Assembly (NCBI GenBank): GCA_028101545.1
Contig: JAOHKZ010000004.1
Span: 1-64,000 of the forward strand
Direction of reading: 5' to 3'
Length of the DNA stretch: 64,000 nt
DNA from: Opitutales bacterium
Lineage (GTDB): Bacteria > Verrucomicrobiota > Verrucomicrobiia > Opitutales > Seribacteraceae
Position 1 is the first letter of the stretch, and every line of letters starts with the position of its first letter. Positions 8,469 to 18,191 of this stretch are shown here, in pieces. The notes beneath the pieces were generated by a model, which did no database searches, was not told where the DNA came from, and saw only the letters and a program-made list of their open reading frames with translations. The position numbers were made by a program, and so were the translations under genes.

Positions 8469-10115
8469 ATGAATTCTTCGCAGCGGAAAGATAACTGGAT
8501 CAAAATATTCTTTGCAAGTAACGCTGTAACATCAATCATTATCCTGGGGTTGATTACCCTTTTTCTTTTCAAGGAAGGCATCGAGTTTTTTGGCCAATAC
8601 CGCAACGACCTACAACGGTACCGAAAATCTGGTATGGAATACGCCACAGTAGTGACTAAGCAACACGACGAACAAACTCTACTCTATCGATACCTAGAAA
8701 ATATTCTCTCTAAGGAAACTGAAGCACTCGAAGTTCTTAAGTCGGATAACGCGAAACGAACGGAAGCAGAAAATAATACTAAATCCTTGCTAGAACTCAC
8801 TAGAGAATTTCAAGACATTAAGGAACTGCTTCTTGTTTATGAAAAACAAGTCGTTAAATGGGCTGCGGAAACAAAACTTTTTCTACTAACCCAAAATGAT
8901 TTAATTGAGATAAAAGAAGAAGCCATAAAAAGTGGACTGCCTGAAGAAGACTTTTCACAAAGCCTCGACGAGTTGATGCAAAGAAAATATTTCTCTTACA
9001 AGGAGTTAGCGAGGTGGCAAAATTACTTTATTCGTAATCAAAGAGAAGACCTTGCTAAAAGGATCAATCCGACTGTAGGTTCTGAATCGGGGACCGAAAA
9101 AAAAGGGGAGATTAACTGCCTAACCCCCCTTATTCAATCCTCAGCTGGAAAAGATTATGGCGACATTATTGCCAAACAGAAAGTAGAATTCTCTTCGCTG
9201 ATAAAAAGCTACAAACCTTCTTTTCTTATTCAAGAATCCTTAAGGGACTTCCAAAAAGCACAGGCCGCTTTATTCGAATATCTTGATTCCGCTGCCTTAT
9301 ACCAAGAAAGGCTATCTAATTGGGATCCGACCACGCCTTATCCGCTCAACCGTGCTTTTAGTGGATTTCTTTTGGGAAAGGATTGGGTGACTAATAGTGC
9401 ACGTCAAGACTGGTATGGTATTTTGCCTCTACTTTCTGGATCCTTGCTTGTGAGTATGATTGCCCTCGCATTAGCTATTCCGTTTGGCGTGGGATCGGCC
9501 ATCTATGTAAACCAAGTGGCGACTGCTAGAGAGCAATCATTGATTAAACCCTGCATCGAGTTTATTTCTGCCATCCCCTCAGTTTTGATTGGTTTCTTTG
9601 GTATTGCTGTTTTGGGAGGTATGGTGAGCTTGGTCGCAGATGAGCGGCTTAACTCTTTGACTGCTGGATTTCTTCTCGCTTTGATGACAGTACCCACAAT
9701 TTTCACCCTTGCTGAGGACTCACTTAACAATGTTCCTCGGTCACTGCGCGACGCTTCCCTCTCTCTTGGTGCTACACGTTGGCAGACTTGTGCTCGAGTT
9801 ATATTTCCTTCCGCAATAACTGGAATCATATCAGCCGTACTACTTGGTTTTGGACGAGTTATCGGAGAGACTATGGTAGTCTTACTTTGTGCAGGTAACC
9901 GTATCGCCATACCCGACTTCAATTCTGGACTTGGCGTATTTGCCCAACCAGTACATACAATGACCGGAATCGTCGCACAGGAAATGGGCGAAGTCGAGTT
10001 TGGCAGTATTCATTACAGAGCCTTATTTATGGTCGGAATCGCTCTTTTTCTCATTGCCCTACTAGTGAACCTTCTTTCTCAAAACATAGCCGGTCGCTAC
10101 AAGGCAAACTACTAA
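8469..10115 (+). CDS. pstC: Phosphate ABC transporter permease PstC with long periplasmic domain
   Basis: A 548-residue permease of the high-affinity phosphate importer. After the first transmembrane helix (about 20-40) there is a 260-residue, charged, coiled-coil-like extracytoplasmic region. The normal MetI-like permease core follows (about 310-548), with the EAA loop around [16 protein letters not shown] and [13 protein letters not shown]. coli PstC has 319 residues, so the extra length is in the periplasm. The ATG at 8469 is preferred over an in-frame TTG two codons upstream. It is separated from pstA by four bases. Confidence 0.92.
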   Translation: MNSSQRKDNWIKIFFASNAVTSIIILGLITLFLFKEGIEFFGQYRNDLQRYRKSGMEYATVVTKQHDEQTLLYRYLENILSKETEALEVLKSDNAKRTEAENNTKSLLELTREFQDIKELLLVYEKQVVKWAAETKLFLLTQNDLIEIKEEAIKSGLPEEDFSQSLDELMQRKYFSYKELARWQNYFIRNQREDLAKRINPTVGSESGTEKKGEINCLTPLIQSSAGKDYGDIIAKQKVEFSSLIKSYKPSFLIQESLRDFQKAQAALFEYLDSAALYQERLSNWDPTTPYPLNRAFSGFLLGKDWVTNSARQDWYGILPLLSGSLLVSMIALALAIPFGVGSAIYVNQVATAREQSLIKPCIEFISAIPSVLIGFFGIAVLGGMVSLVADERLNSLTAGFLLALMTVPTIFTLAEDSLNNVPRSLRDASLSLGATRWQTCARVIFPSAITGIISAVLLGFGRVIGETMVVLLCAGNRIAIPDFNSGLGVFAQPVHTMTGIVAQEMGEVEFGSIHYRALFMVGIALFLIALLVNLLSQNIAGRYKANY

Positions 10116-10119
10116 TTGC

Positions 10120-11796
10120 ATGAGTCCAAGCAGAGAACCAAAGCATCCATTTGCGACCCGTATTACCCGGGGACGGGTACAGGAGTCCATTATGTTCGGG
10201 TTTTTGCGCGGCATGACTTTTTTTGTACTATTTTGTGCCGCTTTTCTTTTTTGGGATATTCTTTCCAAGGGAGCATCTAAGGTTTTTGAAGGCGATGGAA
10301 TGCTTAATTGGGAGTTTTTGACCGAACATCCCCAAACGCTTCATGTGATCGGTGAAGGTAAAGATGAGATCAAGCTAAGTTCTAGTAATTACTTTAAGCT
10401 TAAGGACGAAAAAATATTGGTTAAATGGGAAGAGTTTCGTCAGTCCGATGAGCACGATCAAGCACGCAGAGGACTAGATAAAGTCATAAATCTTCTAGAA
10501 CGGGAATGGGGTGATGATTCCCTGGCACAGTCGAATGAAGACTTCCTTAATCGTGAATGTGATAACGCTGCTAATAAATTTTCGTTTTGGAAGGAAATGC
10601 TGGTCGATGTAAACAATACTGCGATAGATTTTGAAATGAAACCCGAGGATGTGCCTTCCATGGTTTCGCAATTTATACTCGGACATTTTGAGATGGAACG
10701 AGGACGTTTTTCTTTAGTCGAAGAAAAGATCACTCTCTTCAGGGCTATGCAATACCCCAAGATTGAAAGCATTTCTTTAAAGAATGCAGAGCAAATCGAG
10801 GATGCTTACAAGTTATTTCTCAGTGTGGTTCCGGAGGTGTATAATAAATCGATTAAATTATTTGGTAGAGAGGTTCGATCCTCCTATGATGAATTTATGC
10901 AAGTCGAAGGTCCTAAGGAATTTGGCCGTTTCGCTGAGGCAATCGTTGCATACTCGAATGTAAGGGAATCCTTTTGGGGAAAAGACTATGAATCTGAAAA
11001 CTGGGAATCTCTTCAGGCATCCCTTACTCCCTTTAAGCGGGCAATGAATGTATCTCTCCCTTCAAGAGACTATGCTTACTCTGGAGGGGGTATCTTTCCA
11101 GCAATTGTTGGCACCCTTTTGCTAGTGATTGGAGCTATGGCAATTGCCATTGTTCTTGGTGTGTTTTGTGCAATCTTTTTGGCAGAATATGGTAAGTCAG
11201 GGAAATTCCTCTCGCTGGTCCGACTTGCTATACTTAATCTTGCAGGAGTTCCCTCAATTATCTTTGGTCTTTTCGGTTTCGGTCTTTTTGTAATTTTCCT
11301 CGATTGGAATGTTTCCCTTCTCGCTGGTTGGTTTACTCTCGCATTCATGGTTTTACCCATCGTGATTACCGCAAGTGAGGAGGCTCTGCGCTCCATCCCC
11401 CAAGGGTTTCGTGAGAGTTCTCTTGCTCTAGGAGCAACTAAGTGGACGATGATCAAAACCAGCGTGCTTCCTTTTGCTATGCCCGGAATCCTAACATCCT
11501 CTATTCTAGGCGTAGCTCGAGCAGCTGGAGAAACAGCTCCAATCATGTTCACCGCTGCCTACGCAAAACGATCGGAACTTCCTTGGGAGGGCCTGGAGCA
11601 TTGGACCGACTTTTTCTTTCAGGGAGTAATGGCTTTACCATACCATATATATGTAGTGAGTGCTAAAATCCCTCAAAATGCGTACACCGCAGATATGCAA
11701 TATGGTACCGCTTTTGTCTTTCTCCTCTTGGTGGTGGGCGTAGCTAGCCTTTCCATTATTCTGCGCAATCGTCTGCGTAGAAAATATCGTTGGTAA
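10120..11796 (+). CDS. pstA: Phosphate ABC transporter permease PstA with long periplasmic domain
   Basis: A 558-residue permease partner of PstC. TM1 is at about 23-47, then come about 260 residues of helical, charged extracytoplasmic sequence. The conserved permease core starts near residue 320 and includes [15 protein letters not shown], the EAA-type loop [14 protein letters not shown] and [15 protein letters not shown]. coli PstA has 296 residues. Both permeases therefore carry a similar insertion after TM1, which could form a periplasmic docking platform for PstS; that is an inference. It lies between pstC and pstB in one operon. Confidence 0.92.
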   Translation: MSPSREPKHPFATRITRGRVQESIMFGFLRGMTFFVLFCAAFLFWDILSKGASKVFEGDGMLNWEFLTEHPQTLHVIGEGKDEIKLSSSNYFKLKDEKILVKWEEFRQSDEHDQARRGLDKVINLLEREWGDDSLAQSNEDFLNRECDNAANKFSFWKEMLVDVNNTAIDFEMKPEDVPSMVSQFILGHFEMERGRFSLVEEKITLFRAMQYPKIESISLKNAEQIEDAYKLFLSVVPEVYNKSIKLFGREVRSSYDEFMQVEGPKEFGRFAEAIVAYSNVRESFWGKDYESENWESLQASLTPFKRAMNVSLPSRDYAYSGGGIFPAIVGTLLLVIGAMAIAIVLGVFCAIFLAEYGKSGKFLSLVRLAILNLAGVPSIIFGLFGFGLFVIFLDWNVSLLAGWFTLAFMVLPIVITASEEALRSIPQGFRESSLALGATKWTMIKTSVLPFAMPGILTSSILGVARAAGETAPIMFTAAYAKRSELPWEGLEHWTDFFFQGVMALPYHIYVVSAKIPQNAYTADMQYGTAFVFLLLVVGVASLSIILRNRLRRKYRW

Positions 11797-11815
11797 CTCA
11801 TTTCACTTATTTGTT

Positions 11816-12634
11816 ATGCAAGAAGCACTTAAAGCCACCTCCGAAAACAGCCAGTCTCTAATGGATTCTAAAAACAATGCCCCGTCTATCCGTATCAAAG
11901 AATTAGATTTTCTTTACGGTAATAATCAGGTAATCCACGATGTATCCCTCGACATCTTCCCAAAGGAAGTGATGGCTTTTATTGGTCCATCAGGGTGCGG
12001 TAAAAGCACACTCTTACGATGCCTAAACCGCATGAATGACTTGGTGGATGGGGCTCGTATAGGAAAAGGGTCTATCGAAATACACGGTGTTAACCTGCAC
12101 CACAAAAGCGTAGATGTGATAGAACTTCGTAAGAAAGTAGGCATGGTTTTCCAAAAATCTAACCCTTTCCCAAAGTCCATTTATCAAAATGTTGCTTATG
12201 GTCTACAGATACAGGGTATAAAATCAAAACAAGTTGTAGACGGGAAAGTGGAAGAGAGCTTAAGAAAAGCTGCTCTATGGGAAGAAGTGAAAGATCGCTT
12301 GAATGAAAATGCATATGGTTTATCTGGGGGGCAGCAGCAACGTCTCTGTATTGCTCGAACCTTAGCAGTCGAACCAGAAATCATTTTAATGGATGAGCCT
12401 TGTTCAGCTCTTGATCCAGTTGCTACAGGAAGGGTGGAGGAACTGATCCTTGAACTTAAAAACGAATATACCATCGTGGTAGTCACTCATAACATGCAGC
12501 AAGCTGGCAGAATATCTGACCGTACGGCCTTTTTCTACTTGGGCAAATTGATTGAATGTGATCAAACGAAGAAAATTTTTCTTAATCCGAATAAACAACA
12601 GACTGAAGATTACATATCTGGAAAATTTGGATAA
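11816..12634 (+). CDS. pstB: Phosphate ABC transporter ATP-binding protein PstB
   Basis: A 272-residue cytoplasmic ATPase. Walker [10 protein letters not shown] is at 57-65, the Q loop in VFQKSNPFP, the ABC signature LSGGQQQR at 169-176, Walker B IILMDEP at 189-195, and the switch His in [18 protein letters not shown] and DRTAFFYLG are specific to PstB. The N-terminus is about 20 residues longer than the core. It powers phosphate import through PstCA and is needed for PhoR signalling in known systems. It follows pstA by 19 bases and precedes phoU by 32. Confidence 0.96.
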   Translation: MQEALKATSENSQSLMDSKNNAPSIRIKELDFLYGNNQVIHDVSLDIFPKEVMAFIGPSGCGKSTLLRCLNRMNDLVDGARIGKGSIEIHGVNLHHKSVDVIELRKKVGMVFQKSNPFPKSIYQNVAYGLQIQGIKSKQVVDGKVEESLRKAALWEEVKDRLNENAYGLSGGQQQRLCIARTLAVEPEIILMDEPCSALDPVATGRVEELILELKNEYTIVVVTHNMQQAGRISDRTAFFYLGKLIECDQTKKIFLNPNKQQTEDYISGKFG

Positions 12635-12666
12635 AATTATTACAAAACATTTATACTCATTTGATC

Positions 12667-13344
12667 ATGACAACTTTCTTCGAACATAATCTTGAAAATG
12701 TAAAATCAAAACTCCTTCTCATGGGGCAGCTTGCAAATGAATCGGTTAATGCAGCGATTCAAGCTTTGGTTGACGGAGATTCTGCTCTGGCAAAAGCTGT
12801 AAGAGCTAAAGATGAAGAAATTGATAATCTAGAAAATGAACTTAGCGAATCCGTAACTACATTCCTGTCTACCCATGCTCCAGTTGCTGCCGACCTTAGG
12901 CTTCTTGTGGCAACTATGAAAATAAGCCATGAGATTGAGCGTATAGGGGATGAAGCCAAAGCGATTGCTAGACGCTCCCGCAAAACTACAATGCACGAAT
13001 TTCATCGGATTCCCGAAATGGCTAACATTGCTCATGATATGATTCGAGACGCACTTTCAATATTTGTTGAATTTGATGAAGAAAAAGCAAAGTCCATTTG
13101 GACTACAGATTTGGAAGTCGACCAGCTTCACAAAGATAACAATAAATTTTGTCAATTGTTGGTGGAAAAAGATCCATCTATGGCATCATCAGTTTTTGAA
13201 GTCTTATTTATTTCTAAATCCCTGGAACGCGTTTGTGACCATGCGGTAAATATATCAAAGGAGATTTTCTTTATCGCTACAAGTCGGGATGTAAGGCATG
13301 CACCTGAATATAAAAAAGCTGCATTGCGGAGGGACCTAAAATAA
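12667..13344 (+). CDS. phoU: Phosphate regulatory protein PhoU
   Basis: A 225-residue all-helical protein with two PhoU three-helix repeats. The metal-binding acidic motifs are seen in the first repeat (ERIGDEAKAIAR) and the second (ERVCDHAVNISKE). It links PstCAB activity to PhoR and keeps the kinase off when phosphate is plentiful. The ATG at 12667 is preferred; an in-frame TTG lies two codons upstream. It is the last gene of pstCAB-phoU, followed by a small hairpin. Confidence 0.93.
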   Translation: MTTFFEHNLENVKSKLLLMGQLANESVNAAIQALVDGDSALAKAVRAKDEEIDNLENELSESVTTFLSTHAPVAADLRLLVATMKISHEIERIGDEAKAIARRSRKTTMHEFHRIPEMANIAHDMIRDALSIFVEFDEEKAKSIWTTDLEVDQLHKDNNKFCQLLVEKDPSMASSVFEVLFISKSLERVCDHAVNISKEIFFIATSRDVRHAPEYKKAALRRDLK

Positions 13345-13358
13345 TTCATTATTGAGTT

Positions 13359-13378
13359 AGCCTATTCTTTGATAGGCT
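13359..13378 (+). other. Hairpin after phoU
   Basis: AGCCTAT (13359-13365) pairs perfectly with ATAGGCT (13372-13378) over a six-base loop. No T tract follows, so it may be a weak attenuator, a processing site or a partial terminator between phoU and the second regulator gene. Confidence 0.4.
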
Positions 13379-13435
13379 GGAGAGGAAATCAAACTTGCTA
13401 TTTTCGGGGTGCTGAATGATATAGGCATCACATTC

Positions 13436-14134
13436 ATGAGCTCCCGAATTCGTATTTTTGTTGTCGATGACGAACAAGATTTAACTGATCTTTTACATTA
13501 CCAGCTTGGTAAAGAAGGTTTTAAGGTAAAGTTTTCCAATAATCCTTACGAAGCACTAGGGAATGCTCGTGATTTCAACCCAGACCTTATTATTTTGGAT
13601 GTTATGATGCCTGACTTAAATGGTTTTCAGCTTTTGCGGATGATACGTGCTGACAATTTGCTTCAAAAGACTCCCGTAATTATGCTAACTGCGAAAACAG
13701 ATGTAGAGCATAGAATAAAAGGGTTGGAACAGGGAGCGGATGATTATCTTGGGAAACCGTTTGATTCACAAGAGCTTGTTCTTCGTATTCGTTCAATTTT
13801 AAAGCGGACAGCCGAGCAAATGGATGATGATCAAGGACGAATTATGTTTGGAAACCTTCTCCTGGATGAGGAAGATCATAGTATTTCAATTTCCGGAAAC
13901 AAAGTGGATTTCACGCTCACGGAGTTTAAGCTTTTACATTATTTTCTTAAACGGAGGGGACGGGTCCAGACTCGTGATAATCTCCTTTTGGGCGTCTGGA
14001 AGTTTGATGCAGATGTTGAGACCAGAACAGTTGATGTACATATCCGAAGGGTTCGTAAGAAAATTCAGAATGCAGGAATTGAAATTGAAACAATTCGAGG
14101 AGTCGGTTATCGGCTAATAGAAGATTTGAATTAA
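13436..14134 (+). CDS. PhoB-type response regulator, copy 2
   Basis: An OmpR/PhoB-family regulator of 232 residues from the ATG at 13436 (MSSRIRIFVVDDEQD). An in-frame ATG nine codons upstream at 13409 is preceded by a GGGGTG stretch and could be the real start. The receiver has Asp11/Asp12, phospho-Asp55 in LDVMMP and Lys107. The winged helix ends IETIRGVGYRL. It is a clear paralogue of the regulator at 6302. Two bases separate its stop from the next kinase start region, so they form a pair. It may respond to a different phosphate threshold or source; this is an inference. Confidence 0.88.
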   Translation: MSSRIRIFVVDDEQDLTDLLHYQLGKEGFKVKFSNNPYEALGNARDFNPDLIILDVMMPDLNGFQLLRMIRADNLLQKTPVIMLTAKTDVEHRIKGLEQGADDYLGKPFDSQELVLRIRSILKRTAEQMDDDQGRIMFGNLLLDEEDHSISISGNKVDFTLTEFKLLHYFLKRRGRVQTRDNLLLGVWKFDADVETRTVDVHIRRVRKKIQNAGIEIETIRGVGYRLIEDLN

Positions 14135-14137
14135 TTT

Positions 14138-14977
14138 ATGCACCTCCCTCTCTGGCTATGCGTTCTACTAATTACAGGATTTCTTTTTGGTCTATTTGCG
14201 GCGGTTAAGAACTTTACATCGAAGAGTAAAAAACTTTGGCCTGAGAATAAACCTCAGAAAAGAGAAGCGAAAGACCAGGATGAGCAAACCCGAAGAGATT
14301 TTGTTGCCAATGTTTCGCATGAATTACGTACCCCGGTATCGATTATTAAGGGGTTTGCTGACTCTCTTCAGGAAGATTATGAAATCCTTAGCGAGACTAA
14401 ACGTAAAAGCTTTTTATCCAAAATTCAAAAAAATGCAGAGAGGCTCAATTCACTTGTTGAGGACCTTCTTGTCTTAGCTAAATTGGAAAAGCCCAAAACT
14501 ACATTGTCCAAGGAATCGTTTGATCTGTGTGAGCTTGTTCGAGCAATTGAAGAGGAATTTCTAATAAGAAAAGACTCTTCTCTCCCAAAACTGATGTTAC
14601 ATTGTCCATCATCCCCGGTCAGAATTCTTGCCGACCGTCAAAAATTAGTAAGTGTATTCGAAAACCTGATCGACAATGCAATTATACACGCTGAGGGACT
14701 TTCGCAGATCTCAATTCGAATTAGTGAAAACTCAGATGAAAATTCTATAACCAGCGAAGTGGAAGATGATGGCAAGGGAATCGAGCAGGATGACCAGAAG
14801 ATGCTCTTTGAACGTTTTTATCGTGTTGATAAAGGAAGATCTCGAAATAGAGGTGGAACCGGACTTGGTTTGAGTATTGCGCGTGAAATTATTGATGCTC
14901 ATGATGGCGAAATTTCTGTTAGAAGTAAAGTCCAGCGTGGTACGATCTTTTCATTTAAGATTCCTAAATCACACTAG
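14138..14977 (+). CDS. PhoR-like sensor histidine kinase, copy 2 (short, no PAS)
   Basis: A 279-residue kinase with one N-terminal transmembrane helix (4-23), a short basic linker, the HisKA helix with His61 in VSHELRTPVSI, and the ATPase domain (ENLIDNAIIHAEG, EDDGKGIEQ, GGTGLGLSIA). Unlike the first PhoR it has no PAS domain and no extracytoplasmic sensor, so it must take its signal from a partner protein, probably PhoU/PstB. It is the natural partner of the regulator just upstream. Catalytic motifs are intact. Confidence 0.88.
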   Translation: MHLPLWLCVLLITGFLFGLFAAVKNFTSKSKKLWPENKPQKREAKDQDEQTRRDFVANVSHELRTPVSIIKGFADSLQEDYEILSETKRKSFLSKIQKNAERLNSLVEDLLVLAKLEKPKTTLSKESFDLCELVRAIEEEFLIRKDSSLPKLMLHCPSSPVRILADRQKLVSVFENLIDNAIIHAEGLSQISIRISENSDENSITSEVEDDGKGIEQDDQKMLFERFYRVDKGRSRNRGGTGLGLSIAREIIDAHDGEISVRSKVQRGTIFSFKIPKSH

Positions 14978-15032
14978 ATCAAAATAAAAGATCATACCGA
15001 TGGTATTATTCTAAAAGGCTGTATTTTTAATT

Positions 15033-15076
15033 GTAACATAATTGTAACAATCATGACCCAATTATGTAAGATTCGA
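15033..15076 (+). promoter_or_regulatory. Putative PHO-box array before porin 2
   Basis: The clearest array: GTAACAT at 15033, GTAACAA at 15044, GACCCAA at 15055 and GTAAGAT at 15066, all in 11-base steps with AT-rich four-base linkers. Seen another way, TTGTAAC is repeated exactly at 15031 and 15042. It ends 17 bases before the porin ATG at 15093, overlapping the expected core promoter. Confidence 0.6.
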
Positions 15077-15092
15077 ATGATAAAAAAGAAAG

Positions 15093-16244
15093 ATGTCCTA
15101 TACAAAGCCCTTAACCTTTATAAAATTTATTATTCGTTATTTTTCCTATTTGCTTGGAGTAATAGTCGCTGTTCATATCGGTAATGGCCAAAATAGTAGC
15201 TATGATGAAATTTGGGACAAAGTTGTTCTCTATGAAAACGAAGAGAATTCATGGATCAGCAAGTTTTGGCTCACAGGAAGGCTTCAAGGTGAATATCATA
15301 GTTTTGAAAATGAAATATCCCCAGCACTTGATCATGATGATTATGACTGGAGAAGGTTTCGATTCGGTTTTAAAGCAACATTTTGGCGAGACATAACGCT
15401 GCACTCGGAGGCAGACCTTGGCTTGGAGAACGAAGGAAGGCCTCTATACAACGATCTAACCGATACTTATATTTCATGGTCCTCGGACAATGGGATAAAA
15501 TTTAAAGTAGGGAAACAATCAGCTCCTTTTACGTTGGACGGTTCGACATCGTCTAAAAAATTACACACGCTTGAAAGGAGCAAAATTGCCGGAAATATTT
15601 GGTTTGGGCAGGAGTATTTTCCTGGGCTTTCCTTATCAGGTTCCAACAAGGAAATTGATTATTTTGCCGGATTGTATTCAAGCGATAACAAACCAGAATT
15701 TGATGGAGCTTTCAAATACGGTCAATTCGGGATCTTATCCCTAGGCAGAGACTATGCTGATAAATTTAATCTAGAAAAATCTTACTTCCGCTTAGACTTT
15801 ATGTTCCAAGACGACGATGGAAATGCTGAAGTAGAAGACTTTAATGATTGGAATGGAGCCTACTCGTTTGTAACTAAATGGGAAAATAATGCTTGGTACT
15901 TTTGGACTGACCTTAGCTTTGCGGACAGAAAAGATGGTGATGTTTGGGGTATTCAGTTGATGCCATTTTATGATATTACTGATAAGACTCAGGTTATTTT
16001 CTGTTACACACACCTTGAAAGCTCAGGAGACGATCAGTTAAGAGCAAGTCGATGGGAAGATAGACTAGATCGTGGTGCATACCGTGGAGATGACCTGACC
16101 GAGTATTTTTTCGGGTTGAATCACTTCTTCCATGGCCACAAATTAAAGTGGCAAAACGGTCTTCAATACACCGAGCTCGAGCAAAGTGGCACAAAAGAAT
16201 ATGAAGGCTGGGGATTTACCACTGCATTTCGTATTAGCTGGTAA
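15093..16244 (+). CDS. Phosphate-selective porin O/P family, copy 2
   Basis: A 383-residue outer-membrane porin closely similar to copy 1 at 4105 over its whole length, with the same blocks (GRLQGEYHSFE, DYDWRRFRFGFKA, LEKSYFRLDFMFQDDD) and the same AFRISW end. The signal peptide differs and is longer. The pair is a gene duplication that now flanks the phoBR-pst genes. The main internal differences are acidic insertions, for example near DDDGNAEVEDF, which could alter pore selectivity. It is followed after 41 bases by the Na/Pi cotransporter gene, likely in one transcript. Confidence 0.85.
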   Translation: MSYTKPLTFIKFIIRYFSYLLGVIVAVHIGNGQNSSYDEIWDKVVLYENEENSWISKFWLTGRLQGEYHSFENEISPALDHDDYDWRRFRFGFKATFWRDITLHSEADLGLENEGRPLYNDLTDTYISWSSDNGIKFKVGKQSAPFTLDGSTSSKKLHTLERSKIAGNIWFGQEYFPGLSLSGSNKEIDYFAGLYSSDNKPEFDGAFKYGQFGILSLGRDYADKFNLEKSYFRLDFMFQDDDGNAEVEDFNDWNGAYSFVTKWENNAWYFWTDLSFADRKDGDVWGIQLMPFYDITDKTQVIFCYTHLESSGDDQLRASRWEDRLDRGAYRGDDLTEYFFGLNHFFHGHKLKWQNGLQYTELEQSGTKEYEGWGFTTAFRISW

Positions 16245-16285
16245 ACAAGGAATCATTAAAATCTAAACACTAAATAAAATTTATT

Positions 16286-18121
16286 ATGGCAAATGTATCA
16301 ACTTGGGAATTTATTGTAGGCTTTTTATATATCCTTGGCGGACTGGGTATTTTTCTTTTTGGAATGCGCGTGATGAGCGAAGGTATTCAAAAAGTGGCAG
16401 GAGAAGGGATGAGAAGGATAATGGCGACTATGACCCAGAATCGGTTTTTCGGATTGGCTACGGGTTTGTTGGTCACCTGCTTAGTTCAATCGTCTTCTGC
16501 TACCACTGTTATGGTGGTCAGTTTTGTAAACGCACAGCTTCTTACTCTTGTGGAATCTATAGGTGTGATTATGGGAGCAAATCTTGGGACCACCCTCACC
16601 GGTTGGATTATTGCAACAATCGGAAAGTTTAGTTTATCGAAAATTGCTCTGCCGATCATTGGTATCGGATTACCACTCGTATTTATGAGCAAGCCTAAGT
16701 TTAAACATACCGGAGAGTTCCTCGTTGGTTTTGGCTTATTATTTTTTGGGCTAAGTGAGTTAAAAAATGCAGTACCTGATGTTAAAAGTTTACTTAAGAG
16801 TTCAGACCCTGGAGATCAGTTATTAGTTCAGGATATTCAAGGTTTCATTGAGCAACTTAATAGCTATGGATTTGGATCTGTTATCATTTTTCTTATCATT
16901 GGAGTCTTTCTTACGATTTTAGTCCAGTCCTCTTCCGCCGCGATGGGTATTACTATTATTGTGGCGATCAATGGCTGGATTAATTTTGAGATCGCGGCTG
17001 CCATAGTCCTTGGAGAAAATATTGGTACCACAGTCACTGCATGGCTTGCATCCTTGGGAGCTAATATTAATGCAAAAAGAGCCGCCAGGGCACACTTCAT
17101 TTTCAATATTGCGGGTGTCTGCTGGATGTTACTTCTTTTCTATCCCTTTATTGGTATGCTTGATCAGATTATGCCGGGTGCCATCTACACTGAAGATGTT
17201 ACCCAGGTAGAGGCGGTTGCCTATCTCGAGGATAATGATTTTGCTGGAGAACCAACGGAGGCCGATCTTGCCAAAGCCAGAAAAGCGATTGTCGATAAAA
17301 ATATTCCCTTACATCTATCCCTTTTTCATACACTTTTCAATCTTGCCAATATAGCGCTCTTAATTGGATTTGCTCCTCACTTGAGTCGATTAGTTGAACG
17401 GCTGGTAAAGCCGAAGACTCATGATGGAGCTGCTCCAAAACCTGGAAGTTTAGCTTCCCTGCATTACGAAGGGTCCGGTGTTCTTCCTAAAACAGGAGAG
17501 CTTAACCTCGCCCTTGTTGAAGCCGAAATTGATCGGTTGGCGGCCATCACACGCTATATGTTTGAAGGGTTTGTTGAAGTATTCGAAAGCCCGGATGCAG
17601 ACAAGAGTGACCTTATAAAAGAGCTGAAGGAACTCGAAGAGAAATGTGATGATCTTGCGTTTGAGATTACTCAAACCTTAATTTATTGCACTACGGAGAG
17701 CCTAGCCGGGGAAAGAGCCCTTCGTGTTACCTCACTTCTTCGTGTTACCGGTGAGTTAGAGGATATTGGCGACTGCTGTCATCGCCTAGTCCAATTAGCA
17801 CACCGAAAATATCGAAAGAACCGAGTATTACCTCAGGAAACTCTTCGTGAGATAAAAGTCTTTTCCGAGCAGATCCTTGATTTTATGGAATTGTATCAAA
17901 CCCACCTTAAAGATGGAAGTGTTCCAGATATTCAAAAAGCGGAAATGATAGAGGATCGTATTGATGCTTCCAGGAAATCCTTACGCAAAAATGCAGTTAA
18001 ACGGATGCAGGATAAAGAAAACTTAAAGGCTGAAATGATTTATATCGATATACTTAATGAAATGGAAAGTATTGGAAACGATGCCCTAAATGTCGTGCAA
18101 GCCCTCAATCATGTGGTCTGA
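16286..18121 (+). CDS. Na/Pi cotransporter family protein with C-terminal PhoU-like domain
   Basis: A 611-residue inner-membrane protein. Two inverted Na/Pi cotransporter repeats carry the hallmark QSSSA motifs at 68-72 and 214-218. A soluble region at about 430-605 is helical and PhoU-like (ELEDIGDCCHRLVQLAHRK, EMESIGNDALNVVQAL). The bacterial NptA/YjbB branch moves phosphate with sodium, in E. coli YjbB outward. A low-affinity or efflux partner to PstCAB would fit here. The closing gene of the phosphate island; no own repeat array is visible. Confidence 0.87.
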   Translation: MANVSTWEFIVGFLYILGGLGIFLFGMRVMSEGIQKVAGEGMRRIMATMTQNRFFGLATGLLVTCLVQSSSATTVMVVSFVNAQLLTLVESIGVIMGANLGTTLTGWIIATIGKFSLSKIALPIIGIGLPLVFMSKPKFKHTGEFLVGFGLLFFGLSELKNAVPDVKSLLKSSDPGDQLLVQDIQGFIEQLNSYGFGSVIIFLIIGVFLTILVQSSSAAMGITIIVAINGWINFEIAAAIVLGENIGTTVTAWLASLGANINAKRAARAHFIFNIAGVCWMLLLFYPFIGMLDQIMPGAIYTEDVTQVEAVAYLEDNDFAGEPTEADLAKARKAIVDKNIPLHLSLFHTLFNLANIALLIGFAPHLSRLVERLVKPKTHDGAAPKPGSLASLHYEGSGVLPKTGELNLALVEAEIDRLAAITRYMFEGFVEVFESPDADKSDLIKELKELEEKCDDLAFEITQTLIYCTTESLAGERALRVTSLLRVTGELEDIGDCCHRLVQLAHRKYRKNRVLPQETLREIKVFSEQILDFMELYQTHLKDGSVPDIQKAEMIEDRIDASRKSLRKNAVKRMQDKENLKAEMIYIDILNEMESIGNDALNVVQALNHVV

Positions 18122-18191
18122 TTATTTTTTAATAAGGTAATTCTTTCATACAGCTTGCCTTCTTTAGGCCTTTTGTTGAAAAAGGGAGAAG

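Noticed and set aside
14990..15012. ATACC/GGTAT mini-hairpin after the second kinase as a terminator
   Set aside because: The stem is only five bases and weak, with no continuous T run; it directly precedes the PHO-like array and may be chance.
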